Assembly: GCA_019120455.1 (NCBI GenBank)
Contig: DWVB01000001.1
Location: forward strand, 1-38,852
Length of the DNA stretch: 38,852 nucleotides
Reading direction: 5' to 3'
Source of the DNA: Candidatus Avelusimicrobium excrementipullorum
GTDB taxonomy: Bacteria > Elusimicrobiota > Elusimicrobia > Elusimicrobiales > Elusimicrobiaceae
Shown piece by piece: positions 7,279-14,553 of this stretch. The number at the start of each line of letters is the position of its first letter. Within the stretch, counting starts at the first letter, position 1. The translations under genes and the position numbers were made by a program. Below the pieces are notes generated by a model that ran no database searches, was not told the DNA's origin, and saw nothing but the letters and a program-made list of their open reading frames with translations.

Positions 7279-8511
7279 ATGAACGCCAAACGGTTATTTT
7301 GGATTCTGTTTTTGTTAAACCTGTTTAATTACATAGACCGGCAGGTGCTCTTTTCCGTCTTTCCGCTGATACAAAACGATTTGCATCTGACGGACTTTCA
7401 GCTGGGCACGCTGGCGTCTGTTTTTATGCTGGTTTATATGTGCTATGCCCCCGTCGTAGGCTTTTTTGCCGACCGCCACCCCCGCCAATACTGGATAGCC
7501 GCCAGCGCGCTTTTATGGAGCGCGGCCACCTTTTTAAGCGGCCTGGCCAAAAACTATGCCTCCCTGCTTGGGGCGCGCGCATTTATCGGCGTGGGAGAAG
7601 GCGGATTTACCACCATTGCACAGCCTTTTCTGGCGGAACAATACCCCAAAAACAAGCGCGCCACCGTGCTGGCCTATTTCGGGCTGGCTTTGCCTGCGGG
7701 CGGCGCGCTGGGCTATTTGCTGGGCGGGCTGATCGGCGCCTCCTGGGGCTGGCGCATGGCGTTTATGCTGGTGGGAGCCCCCGGCTTGGTGCTGGCCCTG
7801 CTGGCTTTTACGCGCATTAAAGACCGCGAACACCGCAATTTGGACAACCGGAAAAAACCCGGACTGGGGCAATATATTGCCCTGCTGCAAAACAAACCGT
7901 TTTTATTTTTGTGTCTGGCGCATGCCATGCAAACCTTTGTATTGGGCGGCCTGTCCGCCTGGATGCCCACTTATTTTCACCGTTTCTTTGATATGGACGT
8001 GGCACGGGCGGGGCTGGTGTTCGGCGGCATGGTCATCGCCGCGGGAGCGCTGGGCACTTTTTTAGGCGGAAAAATAGCCGACCGGCTGCTGAAAAAAACA
8101 AACTATGCTTATTTTTTGGTTATTGCCGCCAGCTTTATTCTGATGATTCCGTTTGCCGGTGCGGGGGTGGTCAGCCACCGCATGCCTTTTTCGCTGATTA
8201 CGTTTTTTATCGCCATGGTGTTTATTTTCCTGCCGCAGGGTCCCGTCAGTGCGGCCCTGGTGGCGCTCAGCAGCCGCAAAGTGCGCTCCATGGCTTTTGC
8301 GGTAAATATCTTTATTATCCATGCGCTGGGGGACGCGCTGTCGCCGGCGCTGATAGGGCATTTGTCCGATGTGTTTGGACTAAAAATGGCGGTGCTGGGC
8401 TGTTTATCGGTGCTGCTGCCCGCGTGTTTATTCCTGCACTTATCCGCCAAATTTGCCCGCGCGGAAGGCCGTTTGATACGCTACTACGCCCAAGACGCCA
8501 GCGAAATATAA
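7279..8511 (+). CDS. MFS transporter (spinster-like subgroup)
   Basis: The product is 410 aa with about twelve hydrophobic segments. The N-terminus LFNYIDRQVLFSVFPLIQND and the loop 2-3 motif GFFADRHPRQYW match the major facilitator family, and NYIDRxxL resembles the spinster-like branch. GARAFIGVGEGGF in the fourth segment is also typical. The substrate cannot be predicted: the gene stands alone between two bidirectional terminators. The start has no Shine-Dalgarno but sits seven bases after a good -10 box. Confidence 0.9.
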   Translation: MNAKRLFWILFLLNLFNYIDRQVLFSVFPLIQNDLHLTDFQLGTLASVFMLVYMCYAPVVGFFADRHPRQYWIAASALLWSAATFLSGLAKNYASLLGARAFIGVGEGGFTTIAQPFLAEQYPKNKRATVLAYFGLALPAGGALGYLLGGLIGASWGWRMAFMLVGAPGLVLALLAFTRIKDREHRNLDNRKKPGLGQYIALLQNKPFLFLCLAHAMQTFVLGGLSAWMPTYFHRFFDMDVARAGLVFGGMVIAAGALGTFLGGKIADRLLKKTNYAYFLVIAASFILMIPFAGAGVVSHRMPFSLITFFIAMVFIFLPQGPVSAALVALSSRKVRSMAFAVNIFIIHALGDALSPALIGHLSDVFGLKMAVLGCLSVLLPACLFLHLSAKFARAEGRLIRYYAQDASEI

Positions 8512-8520
8512 TTCCAATAC

Positions 8521-8549
8521 AAAAAAGCCGCCCCGAAAGGCGGCTTTTT
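8521..8549. terminator. Bidirectional terminator between the MFS gene and the oxidoreductase operon
   Basis: GCCGCC/GGCGGC (8527-8532/8539-8544) with a six-base loop has AAAAAA on its left and TTTTT on its right. It serves the converging transcripts on both strands. Confidence 0.9.
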
Positions 8550-8562
8550 AAACGGGAACCGT

Positions 8563-9099
8563 TTATTTCACATAATCAAATCCGGCCTGCAGGGCTTTTT
8601 TGTTCAGCTCCAGCATTTCGGGTTTGGCGCGTTTGAACACCTTTTTCATGGCGTGCACGATGCCTTCCACTTCCACCGCGCCGGTCAGTTTGCAAAACGC
8701 CCCCAAAGCGACCAAATTGGCCACGCGGGGCGAACCGACCTGCTGTGCGATTTCATTGCACGGCACGCATACGGCTTTGATATCCGTGCGTGCGGGGCGG
8801 GAGTTAATCAGCGAACTGTTGATAATCATCAGCCCGTCTTTCTTGAGCATCGGCTCAAACTTCGGCAGGGACGGCTCATTCATAATAATCACCGTATCCG
8901 GCGCCGACACGATGGGCGTAAACACCTCCCCGTCCGTGACTACCACCGAGCAGTTGGCCGTACCGCCGCGCATTTCCGGCCCGTAAGAGGGCAGCCAGCT
9001 GGCGTTCTTCTTTTCTTCCACGCCCGCCTGCGCAAGCAAAATACCGGCGGAAACCACACCCTGTCCGCCGAAACCGGCTATTCTGATTCCCTGGTACAT
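8563..9099 (-). CDS. 2-oxoacid:ferredoxin oxidoreductase, gamma subunit
   Basis: This 178 aa subunit has the gamma-domain signature GFGGQGVVSAGILLAQAGV at residues 9-27 and a downstream PSYGPEMRGGTANCSVVV segment. Both are typical of the small subunit that helps bind coenzyme A in four-subunit 2-oxoacid:ferredoxin oxidoreductases. It is the last gene of a delta-alpha-beta-gamma operon. Its ATG shares one base with the beta stop codon (TAATG), and GAGGGGG precedes it, so the subunits are translationally coupled. Substrate choice (2-oxoisovalerate, 2-oxoglutarate or indolepyruvate) cannot be read from this subunit. Confidence 0.93.
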   Translation of the reverse strand: MYQGIRIAGFGGQGVVSAGILLAQAGVEEKKNASWLPSYGPEMRGGTANCSVVVTDGEVFTPIVSAPDTVIIMNEPSLPKFEPMLKKDGLMIINSSLINSRPARTDIKAVCVPCNEIAQQVGSPRVANLVALGAFCKLTGAVEVEGIVHAMKKVFKRAKPEMLELNKKALQAGFDYVK

Positions 9100-9842
9100 T
9101 AGTTGGCCCCCTCGTCTTTAAATACGCCCAGCGGATACTGGGTCATCATTTTGGTGCGCACAAACTCCAGCGATTTGAGCGGGTCCACGCCCCAGTTGGT
9201 CGGGCACTGGCTGAGCACTTCCACCATGGAAAAGCCCACGCCTTTGACCTGATTTTCAAACGCCTTTTTAATGGCCTTTTTGGCCGCCATCACATGCTGC
9301 GGCGTGTCCACCGCCACACGCTCCAAATATTTGGCGCCCGTCAGCGCGCTAAGCATTTCGCACACGTTAATCGGCCAGCCCTGCAGCAGCGGATCGCGCC
9401 CTTTGGGGGCCGTGGTGGCCACCTGTCCCACCAGCGTGGTGGGGGCCATTTGGCCGCCGGTCATACCGTAAATGGCGTTGTTAATAAAAATCACGGTAAT
9501 ATGCTCGCTGCGCGCGGCCGCATGCACGATTTCGGCCATGCCGATGGAGGCCAAATCGCCGTCGCCCTGATAGGAAAACACAATGGCATCGGGGCGGGAG
9601 CGCTTGATACCCGTGGCAATGGCCGGGCCGCGCCCGTGCGCGCCCTGTATCATATCACAGGCAAAGTAACTGTCGGCAAATACCGCGCAGCCCACCGGCG
9701 CCACGCCGATAACGCGGTCGGCAATGCCCAATTCGTCAATGGCTTCAGCCATTAAGCGATGCACAATGCCGTGGCCGCAGCCCGGGCAATAGTGCATGGG
9801 GACATCGGTTAAACTTTGGGGTTTTTTAGCAATCACGGTCAT
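9099..9842 (-). CDS. 2-oxoacid:ferredoxin oxidoreductase, beta subunit (thiamine diphosphate-binding)
   Basis: The subunit is 247 aa from an ATG at 9842. I preferred this over the in-frame ATG at 9863 because it overlaps the alpha stop as ATGA and has GGGGGGAG at the right distance. MHYCPGCGHGIVHRLMAEA near residue 15 is the conserved N-terminus. GDGDLASIGMAEIVHAAARS leading to FINNAIYGMTGGQ is the thiamine diphosphate/Mg2+ motif (GDG...NN). The beta subunit carries the cofactor that decarboxylates the 2-oxoacid. Overall resemblance is to VorA/KorB-type subunits rather than pyruvate enzymes. Confidence 0.94.
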   Translation of the reverse strand: MTVIAKKPQSLTDVPMHYCPGCGHGIVHRLMAEAIDELGIADRVIGVAPVGCAVFADSYFACDMIQGAHGRGPAIATGIKRSRPDAIVFSYQGDGDLASIGMAEIVHAAARSEHITVIFINNAIYGMTGGQMAPTTLVGQVATTAPKGRDPLLQGWPINVCEMLSALTGAKYLERVAVDTPQHVMAAKKAIKKAFENQVKGVGFSMVEVLSQCPTNWGVDPLKSLEFVRTKMMTQYPLGVFKDEGAN

Positions 9843-10966
9843 TTGTTTCTCCCCCCTTTCCACTCAAATCCTTCACTGTATTTTTGCAGGTCAAACAACC
9901 CCTCGCCTTCGCCTTTTAAAGCGGAAGCGGCGGCGGTTAAAATGCTGTCCCCGCTCGGAATGTCACCGGACGGATAAGCGTTTAAATACACGGGCGCTTT
10001 GCCGTTGACGGCCAGGCGTACGTCCTGTACCAGCTGGCCCAGACTCTGCTCCACGGTCAGCACGGCTTTGACTTTGCCGGCCAGCTCGTTTAAACGCTTG
10101 GACGGGAAGGGCCACAGCGTAATCGGGCGCAGCAAGCCCAGCTTCAGCCCTTTTTCATGGGCTTTGCTTAAGGCTTCCAGGCACGCGCGGGAAGAAAGCC
10201 CGTACGCCACCAGCAGCACGTCGCAGTCTTCGGCGTTGCGTTCTTCAAAGCGCACTTCGTCGCGTTCCACCAGGCCGTAGCGTTTGGCGCGGGCCCATAC
10301 ATCGGCGGACAGATTGTCGCCTTTATAAGAAAAGACATTGTTTTTCGGTGCGCCGTTTTTGTGTATGTCCAGCGCCCAGTCAAACTTGCCCAGCGTTTTG
10401 GGGTCAATGGGGTCAAAATTGAAGCTCATGCTTTCCATCATCTGGCCCAAAATGCCGTCGGCCAAAATCATGGCCGGAATGCGGTATTTTTCGGACAGTT
10501 CATAAGCCATTTTGGGGAAATTGCCCAGTTCTTCCACGCTGTTGGGCGCAAATACAAAAATGTGGTAATCCCCGTTGCCGCCGCCGCGGGTGGCCTGGAA
10601 ATAATCCCCCTGCGCCCCGGCAATATTGCCCAAGCCCGGGCCGCCGCGCATCATATTGACGATCAGGCACGGCAAATCCGCGCTGGCCAGATAGGAAATA
10701 CCTTCCTGTTTGAGGCTGACCCCGGGAGAGGATGAAGACGTCATCGCCCGCGTGCCGGTGGCCGCGGAGCCGTACACCATATTAATGGCCGATACCTCGC
10801 TCTCGGCCTGCACAAAAGCGCCGCCCGCATCGGCCATATGGGCCGCCATATATTCGGGCACTTCGTTCTGCGGGGTAATGGGATATCCGGCAAAGAAACG
10901 GCAACCGGCGCGTATGGCGCCCTCGGCCAGCGCTTCATTGCCCTTGCGTAATGTTTTTTCTGCCAT
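9839..10966 (-). CDS. vorB: 2-oxoacid:ferredoxin oxidoreductase, alpha subunit (VorB-like)
   Basis: The 375 aa subunit starts at ATG 10966, where AGAGGAAC is well spaced and the conserved MAEKTLRKGNEALAEGAI N-terminus begins. The longer in-frame start at 11029 would lie inside the ferredoxin gene. GYPITPQNEVPEYMAAHM near residue 28 and SSSSPGVSLKQEGISYL near residue 79 are typical of the VorB/KorA pyrimidine-binding domain. A second domain with LLVAYGLSSRACLEAL lies near residue 255. With its partners it converts a 2-oxoacid plus CoA to acyl-CoA, CO2 and reduced ferredoxin. Assignment to branched-chain 2-oxoacids (Vor) rather than 2-oxoglutarate is a likelihood from overall resemblance, not proven. 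Confidence 0.9.
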   Translation of the reverse strand: MAEKTLRKGNEALAEGAIRAGCRFFAGYPITPQNEVPEYMAAHMADAGGAFVQAESEVSAINMVYGSAATGTRAMTSSSSPGVSLKQEGISYLASADLPCLIVNMMRGGPGLGNIAGAQGDYFQATRGGGNGDYHIFVFAPNSVEELGNFPKMAYELSEKYRIPAMILADGILGQMMESMSFNFDPIDPKTLGKFDWALDIHKNGAPKNNVFSYKGDNLSADVWARAKRYGLVERDEVRFEERNAEDCDVLLVAYGLSSRACLEALSKAHEKGLKLGLLRPITLWPFPSKRLNELAGKVKAVLTVEQSLGQLVQDVRLAVNGKAPVYLNAYPSGDIPSGDSILTAAASALKGEGEGLFDLQKYSEGFEWKGGRNK

Positions 10967-10983
10967 GTTTGTTCCTCTTAAAA

Positions 10984-11187
10984 TTATTTGATAACGGTAA
11001 TGGCCACGTCCGGGCACACCATGTAGCACATCGTACAGCCGATGCAGTCCTGCGGGTTTACCATTTCAGCGGGGAAATAACCTTTCTTGCTGATGGTTTT
11101 AGACTTGCCCAGGCATTTTTTCGGGCAGGTATTGACGCACAGATAACACGCCTTGCAGCGGTTGGCGTCCACTTCTATTCTAGGCAT
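10984..11187 (-). CDS. 2-oxoacid:ferredoxin oxidoreductase, delta subunit (2[4Fe-4S] ferredoxin)
   Basis: This 67 aa protein has two clean cluster motifs: CKACYLCVNTCPKKC near residues 11-25 and CIGCTMCYMVCP near 48-59, each CxxCxxCxxxCP-like. It is the small electron-transfer subunit that passes electrons from the thiamine centre to free ferredoxin. It leads the operon, with AAGGAGG before its ATG. The order delta-alpha-beta-gamma is common for Vor/Kor enzymes in anaerobes. Confidence 0.94.
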   Translation of the reverse strand: MPRIEVDANRCKACYLCVNTCPKKCLGKSKTISKKGYFPAEMVNPQDCIGCTMCYMVCPDVAITVIK

Positions 11188-11271
11188 GGGGCCTCCTTCT
11201 TTCTCACTAACACTCCATTAAAGTATATGTCTTTTTTTAGAGCCTGCGCAACAAAAAAACGGGTAATGTGT

Positions 11272-11277
11272 TATACT
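11272..11277 (+). promoter_or_regulatory. -10 box placed for a leaderless methionine sulfoxide reductase transcript
   Basis: TATACT ends six bases before the ATG at 11284. There is no Shine-Dalgarno site, so a leaderless transcript is predicted. The intergenic gap from the divergent ferredoxin gene is only about 95 bases. Confidence 0.55.
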
Positions 11278-11283
11278 GTTTCT

Positions 11284-11727
11284 ATGAATAAAACAGCTTT
11301 GTATGCCGCTTTATTGCAGCAGGCCCGCGCGCTGACAGAAACGCGCTTTGGGTCCGTAACCAACGCGGCCAATCTGGCCGCGCTGCTGTATCAAAACCTG
11401 CCGGATATCAACTGGGCGGGGTTTTACTTTTTGGAAGGAGACATGCTGCGGCTGGGGCCTTTTCAGGGCAAGCCCGCCTGTGCGGAAATCCCCCTGGGCA
11501 AGGGTGTATGCGGCACGGCCGTCGTGAAAGGGGAAATCTTGATAGTACCAGACGTACACGCTTTTGCGGGGCATATTGCATGCGACGCCGCTTCGCGCAG
11601 TGAAATCGTGGTACCGCTGATGCAAAACGGCAGGCCACGGGGCGTGCTGGACATAGATTCGCCCGTCTTAAACCGCTTTGATGAAGAAGACGCGCAGTTC
11701 CTGCAAAAAATAGCTTCCCTTCTCTGA
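11284..11727 (+). CDS. msrC: Free methionine-(R)-sulfoxide reductase (GAF-domain fRMsr)
   Basis: The 147 aa single GAF-domain protein reduces free L-methionine-(R)-sulfoxide with thioredoxin. Three cysteines, C66, C76 and C100, have the same 10 and 24 residue spacing as the known catalytic set in the E. coli enzyme (84, 94, 118). INWAGFYFLEGD near residue 42, GKGVCGTAV near 72, and SEIVVPL with GVLDIDSP near the end complete the family signature. The frame is open further upstream to 10951, but conserved sequence starts only at 11284 and the longer form would cross the ferredoxin gene. It suggests defence against oxidant damage. Confidence 0.94.
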   Translation: MNKTALYAALLQQARALTETRFGSVTNAANLAALLYQNLPDINWAGFYFLEGDMLRLGPFQGKPACAEIPLGKGVCGTAVVKGEILIVPDVHAFAGHIACDAASRSEIVVPLMQNGRPRGVLDIDSPVLNRFDEEDAQFLQKIASLL

Positions 11728-11782
11728 TACGCTTCTTTCCATACTACAAATCCTCCTCTTGTCTGAGGGAATTTTATGACAC

Positions 11783-11809
11783 AAAAAACGCGCCTTTTCA
11801 GGCGCGTTT
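11783..11809 (-). terminator. Terminator for tRNA-Phe, also ending msrC
   Basis: AAACGCGCC/GGCGCGTTT (11786-11794/11801-11809) has a run of A on its left, which is a U-run on minus-strand RNA. On the plus strand the tail is weaker (TTTAT), so termination of msrC there may be partial. Confidence 0.8.
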
Positions 11810-11821
11810 ATAAAAGAGAAA

Positions 11822-11893
11822 TGCCGAGGGACAGGATCGAACTGTCGACACCTGGTTTTTCAGACCAGTGCTCTACCACTGAGCTACCTCGGC
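11822..11893 (-). tRNA. tRNA-Phe (anticodon GAA)
   Basis: Read on the minus strand, the acceptor GCCGAGG (11893-11887) pairs with CCTCGGC (11829-11823), with discriminator A at 11822. The D arm contains GTAGCTCAGTGGTAGAGC. The anticodon stem CTGGT/ACCAG holds the loop CTGAAAA, with GAA at 11861-11859. The T arm is CAGTTCGATCCTG. No CCA is encoded. A terminator lies 13 bases downstream. Confidence 0.96.
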
Positions 11894-11937
11894 ATTACCG
11901 TTATATTATAGCAAAATATAACGGATTTGAAAAAACA

Positions 11938-12708
11938 TTACGGCCAAACACTTGCTTTCCCCCACAGGAAAGGGAAAGAGTCCGTTTTTTTCTTTTTATT
12001 TTCATTCTGCCAGAGACGAATGGACTGAGCCAGTTTGGCGCGGTTTAATTCCATCTGTTTTTGTTCCTTTTGCTGTCGGGCATATTTTTGGCAGCCTGCG
12101 GCCAAAGCAGCCATCAGGCGCTTATTGACCCGTCTGTTTCCCGTGGCAAACTTAATTTGGTTTTGATTGTAAGCGTCCATTTTTTCCACACACTCTGGAA
12201 ACTGTCTGTAAGATTCCAAATAGTCCACATAGTCCGCCAGATACTTTTCCAAATGTTCATCCTCGGCCAAAAACGGCAGGAGTTCATCGGCAGGGATATT
12301 GGCCGCATTATCCGGATAAACCTCCAGCAACATCAACAAAAGCATATCGTTCTGCGCCATAGCCGCCAGGTTTTGAGAGGGCAAAGAATTAAACGGGAAA
12401 AAAGGCAGGTCCTTCAGCCCTTTTTTTAAAGTTTTGATTTTCTGCTGCAGCCGGCCGATGCGCCACAATTCCACATCCTGAAACTGTGTGTACATTTGGG
12501 AACGTATTTTTTTGGCCTGGTTTAGGCGTTTTTGGCCCGACCAGTACGGGGCTCCCACATGCTCGTGCGGCCAGGCTAGCAGTTCCTGCCGCTGCTTCTC
12601 CAAAGCCTGGTATTGCGCCATGCGCCGTTTATCAGGCTGTCCGTCCGCCGCATAGACCAGCGAACACAGGCATAAACATACACCTAACATAAAGACAGAT
12701 TTCTTCAT
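11938..12708 (-). CDS. Exported protein of unknown function, helical and charge-rich
   Basis: I do not recognise this 256 aa protein. The start at ATG 12708 is chosen because AAGGAGG lies eight bases upstream and the frame then opens with a good signal peptide (MKKSVFMLGVCLCLCSLVYA, cleavage likely before ADG). An in-frame start at 12729 would put charged residues before it. The mature part is rich in Lys, Gln, Glu and Leu, probably mostly helical, with an acidic stretch near residues 150-185 (LPFLAEDEHLEKYLADYVDY). It has few cysteines and ends with a basic tail (NENKKKKTDSFPF). It sits alone between rlmI and tRNA-Phe. A lineage-specific periplasmic protein is the most that can be said. Confidence 0.75.
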   Translation of the reverse strand: MKKSVFMLGVCLCLCSLVYAADGQPDKRRMAQYQALEKQRQELLAWPHEHVGAPYWSGQKRLNQAKKIRSQMYTQFQDVELWRIGRLQQKIKTLKKGLKDLPFFPFNSLPSQNLAAMAQNDMLLLMLLEVYPDNAANIPADELLPFLAEDEHLEKYLADYVDYLESYRQFPECVEKMDAYNQNQIKFATGNRRVNKRLMAALAAGCQKYARQQKEQKQMELNRAKLAQSIRLWQNENKKKKTDSFPFLWGKASVWP

Positions 12709-12752
12709 AAACGGCCTCCTTCTTTCCATTATGAAAAAAATGAACGCTACGC

Positions 12753-12791
12753 AACAGGGCCAAAAGGCCCCGTCTGCTCTTGGGTCCTGTT
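12753..12791 (-). terminator. Possible terminator after rlmI
   Basis: AACAGG/CCTGTT (12753-12758/12786-12791) encloses an alternative GGGCC/GGCCC stem-loop (12757-12761/12766-12770). On the minus strand the first T-run (TTTTTTT) comes only after about 13 more bases, so this is a weak candidate. Confidence 0.3.
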
Positions 12792-12793
12792 TA

Positions 12794-13966
12794 TCAGCAC
12801 ACTTTCAGCAGCGCAAAATGCAGGTACTCCGTTTCCGGCATGCCGATTAATACGGGGTGGTCCTTGGCCTGTCCGCGCAGCTCCAGCAGTACGGCGCTTT
12901 TGCCGGATTTGCTGACGCCCTGGCGGATAATATCGGCAAACAGTTCGCGCGAAATATGGTGTGAACAGGTGGAAAAAGCCAGATAACCGCCCTTTTCCAA
13001 TCCTTCCAGCGCCATGCGCACCAGTTTGACGTACAGTCCCACGGCTTTGGGCAGGTTCTTGCGGCTTTTGGCAAAGGCCGGCGGATCCAGCAGAACAAAA
13101 TCCGGCTGGTCCGGCAGTTCTTTTTTCTTCATGGCCGAAAGCACGCGTTCGGCGTCATCGCGGTGAAAGACGGCCAAATCTTTCACGCCGTTGAGTTCGG
13201 CGTTTTTATTGGCAAATTCCACAGCGGCGGCTGAAGAATCACAGCCCCACACCTGCGCCGCACCGGCCAGGGCGGCCGTCAGCCCGAAAGAGCCGATATA
13301 GCTGTACAGGTCCAGCACAAGTTTGTCTTTAAAATAGGGTTTTAAGAAAGCGCGGTTTTCCCGCTGGTCATAATAAAAGCCCGTTTTCTGTCCGACCAGA
13401 AGAGGTACTTCATACTTTACGCCGTTTTCTTCTATTTGCACCGTTTCGGGCACTTCGCCGACTGTTTCAGGCGTATTGCCCAGCCCCTCCAGCGCACGGA
13501 AAGCGCTGTCTGCACGGTAAAGAATGCCCTTGGGACGGAAAATTTTCTTCAGCGCCGCGGTGACGGCTTCTTTTTGTTTTTCCATGCCTGCCGTCAAAAT
13601 TTCCGCCACCAGCACATCGCCGTAACGGTCCACCACCAGCCCGGGCATGGCGTCGCTTTCCCCGTAGCACATACGGCCGTATTTGCGCACGCCCAGCTCT
13701 TTGCGGTATTCATAGGCCGCGTCCAGGTTTTGAAAAATGAAATCTTCCGCCAGCGGCTGCGGTCCTTTCTGCACCAGGCGAACGGCAATCAAACTGTGCG
13801 GGTTAAAAAACCCCGTACCTACGGTATTGCCTTCGCTGTCCAGCACGCGCACCAGCTCGCCGGGGTCTGCGGAGCTGTCCAGCCCGTCTATTTCATTGGA
13901 AAAAATCCAGTAATGCCCCGCGGCAATGCGCCGCTGCTCTTTGGGTTTTAATTTAATTTCTCTCAC
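12794..13966 (-). CDS. rlmI: 23S rRNA (cytosine-C5)-methyltransferase, RlmI-like
   Basis: This 390 aa protein has an N-terminal PUA-like domain (KLKPKEQRRIAAGHYWIFSN, residues about 5-75), a linker with YGESDAMPGLVVDRYGDVLV, and a Rossmann methyltransferase domain with LVLDLYSYIGSFGLTAALAG. FVLLDPPAFAKSRK is motif IV, and the catalytic cysteine is in FSTCSHHISRELF. The family methylates C1962 of 23S rRNA in E. coli. The start is GTG at 13966, overlapping the pyrE stop (GTGA), with AAGGAG eight bases upstream. It is the last gene of the long gcv-to-rlmI run. Confidence 0.92.
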   Translation of the reverse strand: MREIKLKPKEQRRIAAGHYWIFSNEIDGLDSSADPGELVRVLDSEGNTVGTGFFNPHSLIAVRLVQKGPQPLAEDFIFQNLDAAYEYRKELGVRKYGRMCYGESDAMPGLVVDRYGDVLVAEILTAGMEKQKEAVTAALKKIFRPKGILYRADSAFRALEGLGNTPETVGEVPETVQIEENGVKYEVPLLVGQKTGFYYDQRENRAFLKPYFKDKLVLDLYSYIGSFGLTAALAGAAQVWGCDSSAAAVEFANKNAELNGVKDLAVFHRDDAERVLSAMKKKELPDQPDFVLLDPPAFAKSRKNLPKAVGLYVKLVRMALEGLEKGGYLAFSTCSHHISRELFADIIRQGVSKSGKSAVLLELRGQAKDHPVLIGMPETEYLHFALLKVC

Positions 13967-14553
13967 GCCTGCGGCTCCTTATACACGTCGTCCACTTCCT
14001 GCACGGGAATGCCGGAGGAACACAGCGGGCAGTCCTTGGCGGTAAACGTCTGCATCGGGTAAGACAGCAGGGCGCGCAGCGGCAGTTCCAGCGGCAAAAT
14101 GCCCATGGAACGGTCCACCATCACGGCCACGCCCAGCACTTTGGCCCCGCTGGCTTTAACCAGCGCTTCGGCCCTCAGCACTTTGCGTCCGCCGACGGTT
14201 ACGTCGTCCACCAACAGCACCGTTTCGCCGGGCTTAATAACAAAATTGTGTTTTAAAATCATTTCGCCCTTGTCATCTTTGGACGCGAAAATGGCCCGCG
14301 CGCCGCGCACGCGCGCCACTTCCTGCGCAAGCACGGAGTTGGACGGCGTCAGCGCCATGACCACATCGGCATGGGCGGCAAATTTATCGGACATGGCACG
14401 CGCTATTTTCTGCGCCAGGTTCGGGTGCTGCAGAAGCAGGGAGGTCTGTATATACGTCTGGCTGTGGAAGCCCGAAGGCATGACAAAATGGCCTTCCACC
14501 ACGGCCCCGTGCTCCTGCAGGAGCGAGAGCAGGTCTAAGTTATTTCTTGGCAT
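13963..14553 (-). CDS. pyrE: Orotate phosphoribosyltransferase
   Basis: The product is 196 aa. The PRPP-binding motif VLLVDDVTVGG is at residues 112-122, the N-terminal GHFVMPSGFHSQTYIQ loop near 21-36, and the PSNSVLAQEVAR segment near 70-81. It would make orotidine 5'-phosphate from orotate and PRPP in pyrimidine synthesis. An unusual C-terminal CPLCSSG stretch resembles the cysteine pair seen in one PyrE subgroup. AAGGAGAA precedes the ATG, which lies within the last codons of the AsmA gene (14-base overlap). No other pyrimidine gene is nearby. Confidence 0.9.
   Translation of the reverse strand: MPRNNLDLLSLLQEHGAVVEGHFVMPSGFHSQTYIQTSLLLQHPNLAQKIARAMSDKFAAHADVVMALTPSNSVLAQEVARVRGARAIFASKDDKGEMILKHNFVIKPGETVLLVDDVTVGGRKVLRAEALVKASGAKVLGVAVMVDRSMGILPLELPLRALLSYPMQTFTAKDCPLCSSGIPVQEVDDVYKEPQA

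Noticed and set aside
10951-11283. A longer form of the methionine sulfoxide reductase starting at 10951
   Set aside because: The extension would be antisense to the ferredoxin gene. Family similarity and the -10 box both place the start at 11284.
11776-12048. A plus-strand reading frame of 90 codons with RIELSTPGFSDQCSTTELPRH
   Set aside because: This is the reverse strand of tRNA-Phe translated by chance, a well-known annotation artefact. The tRNA structure explains the sequence fully.
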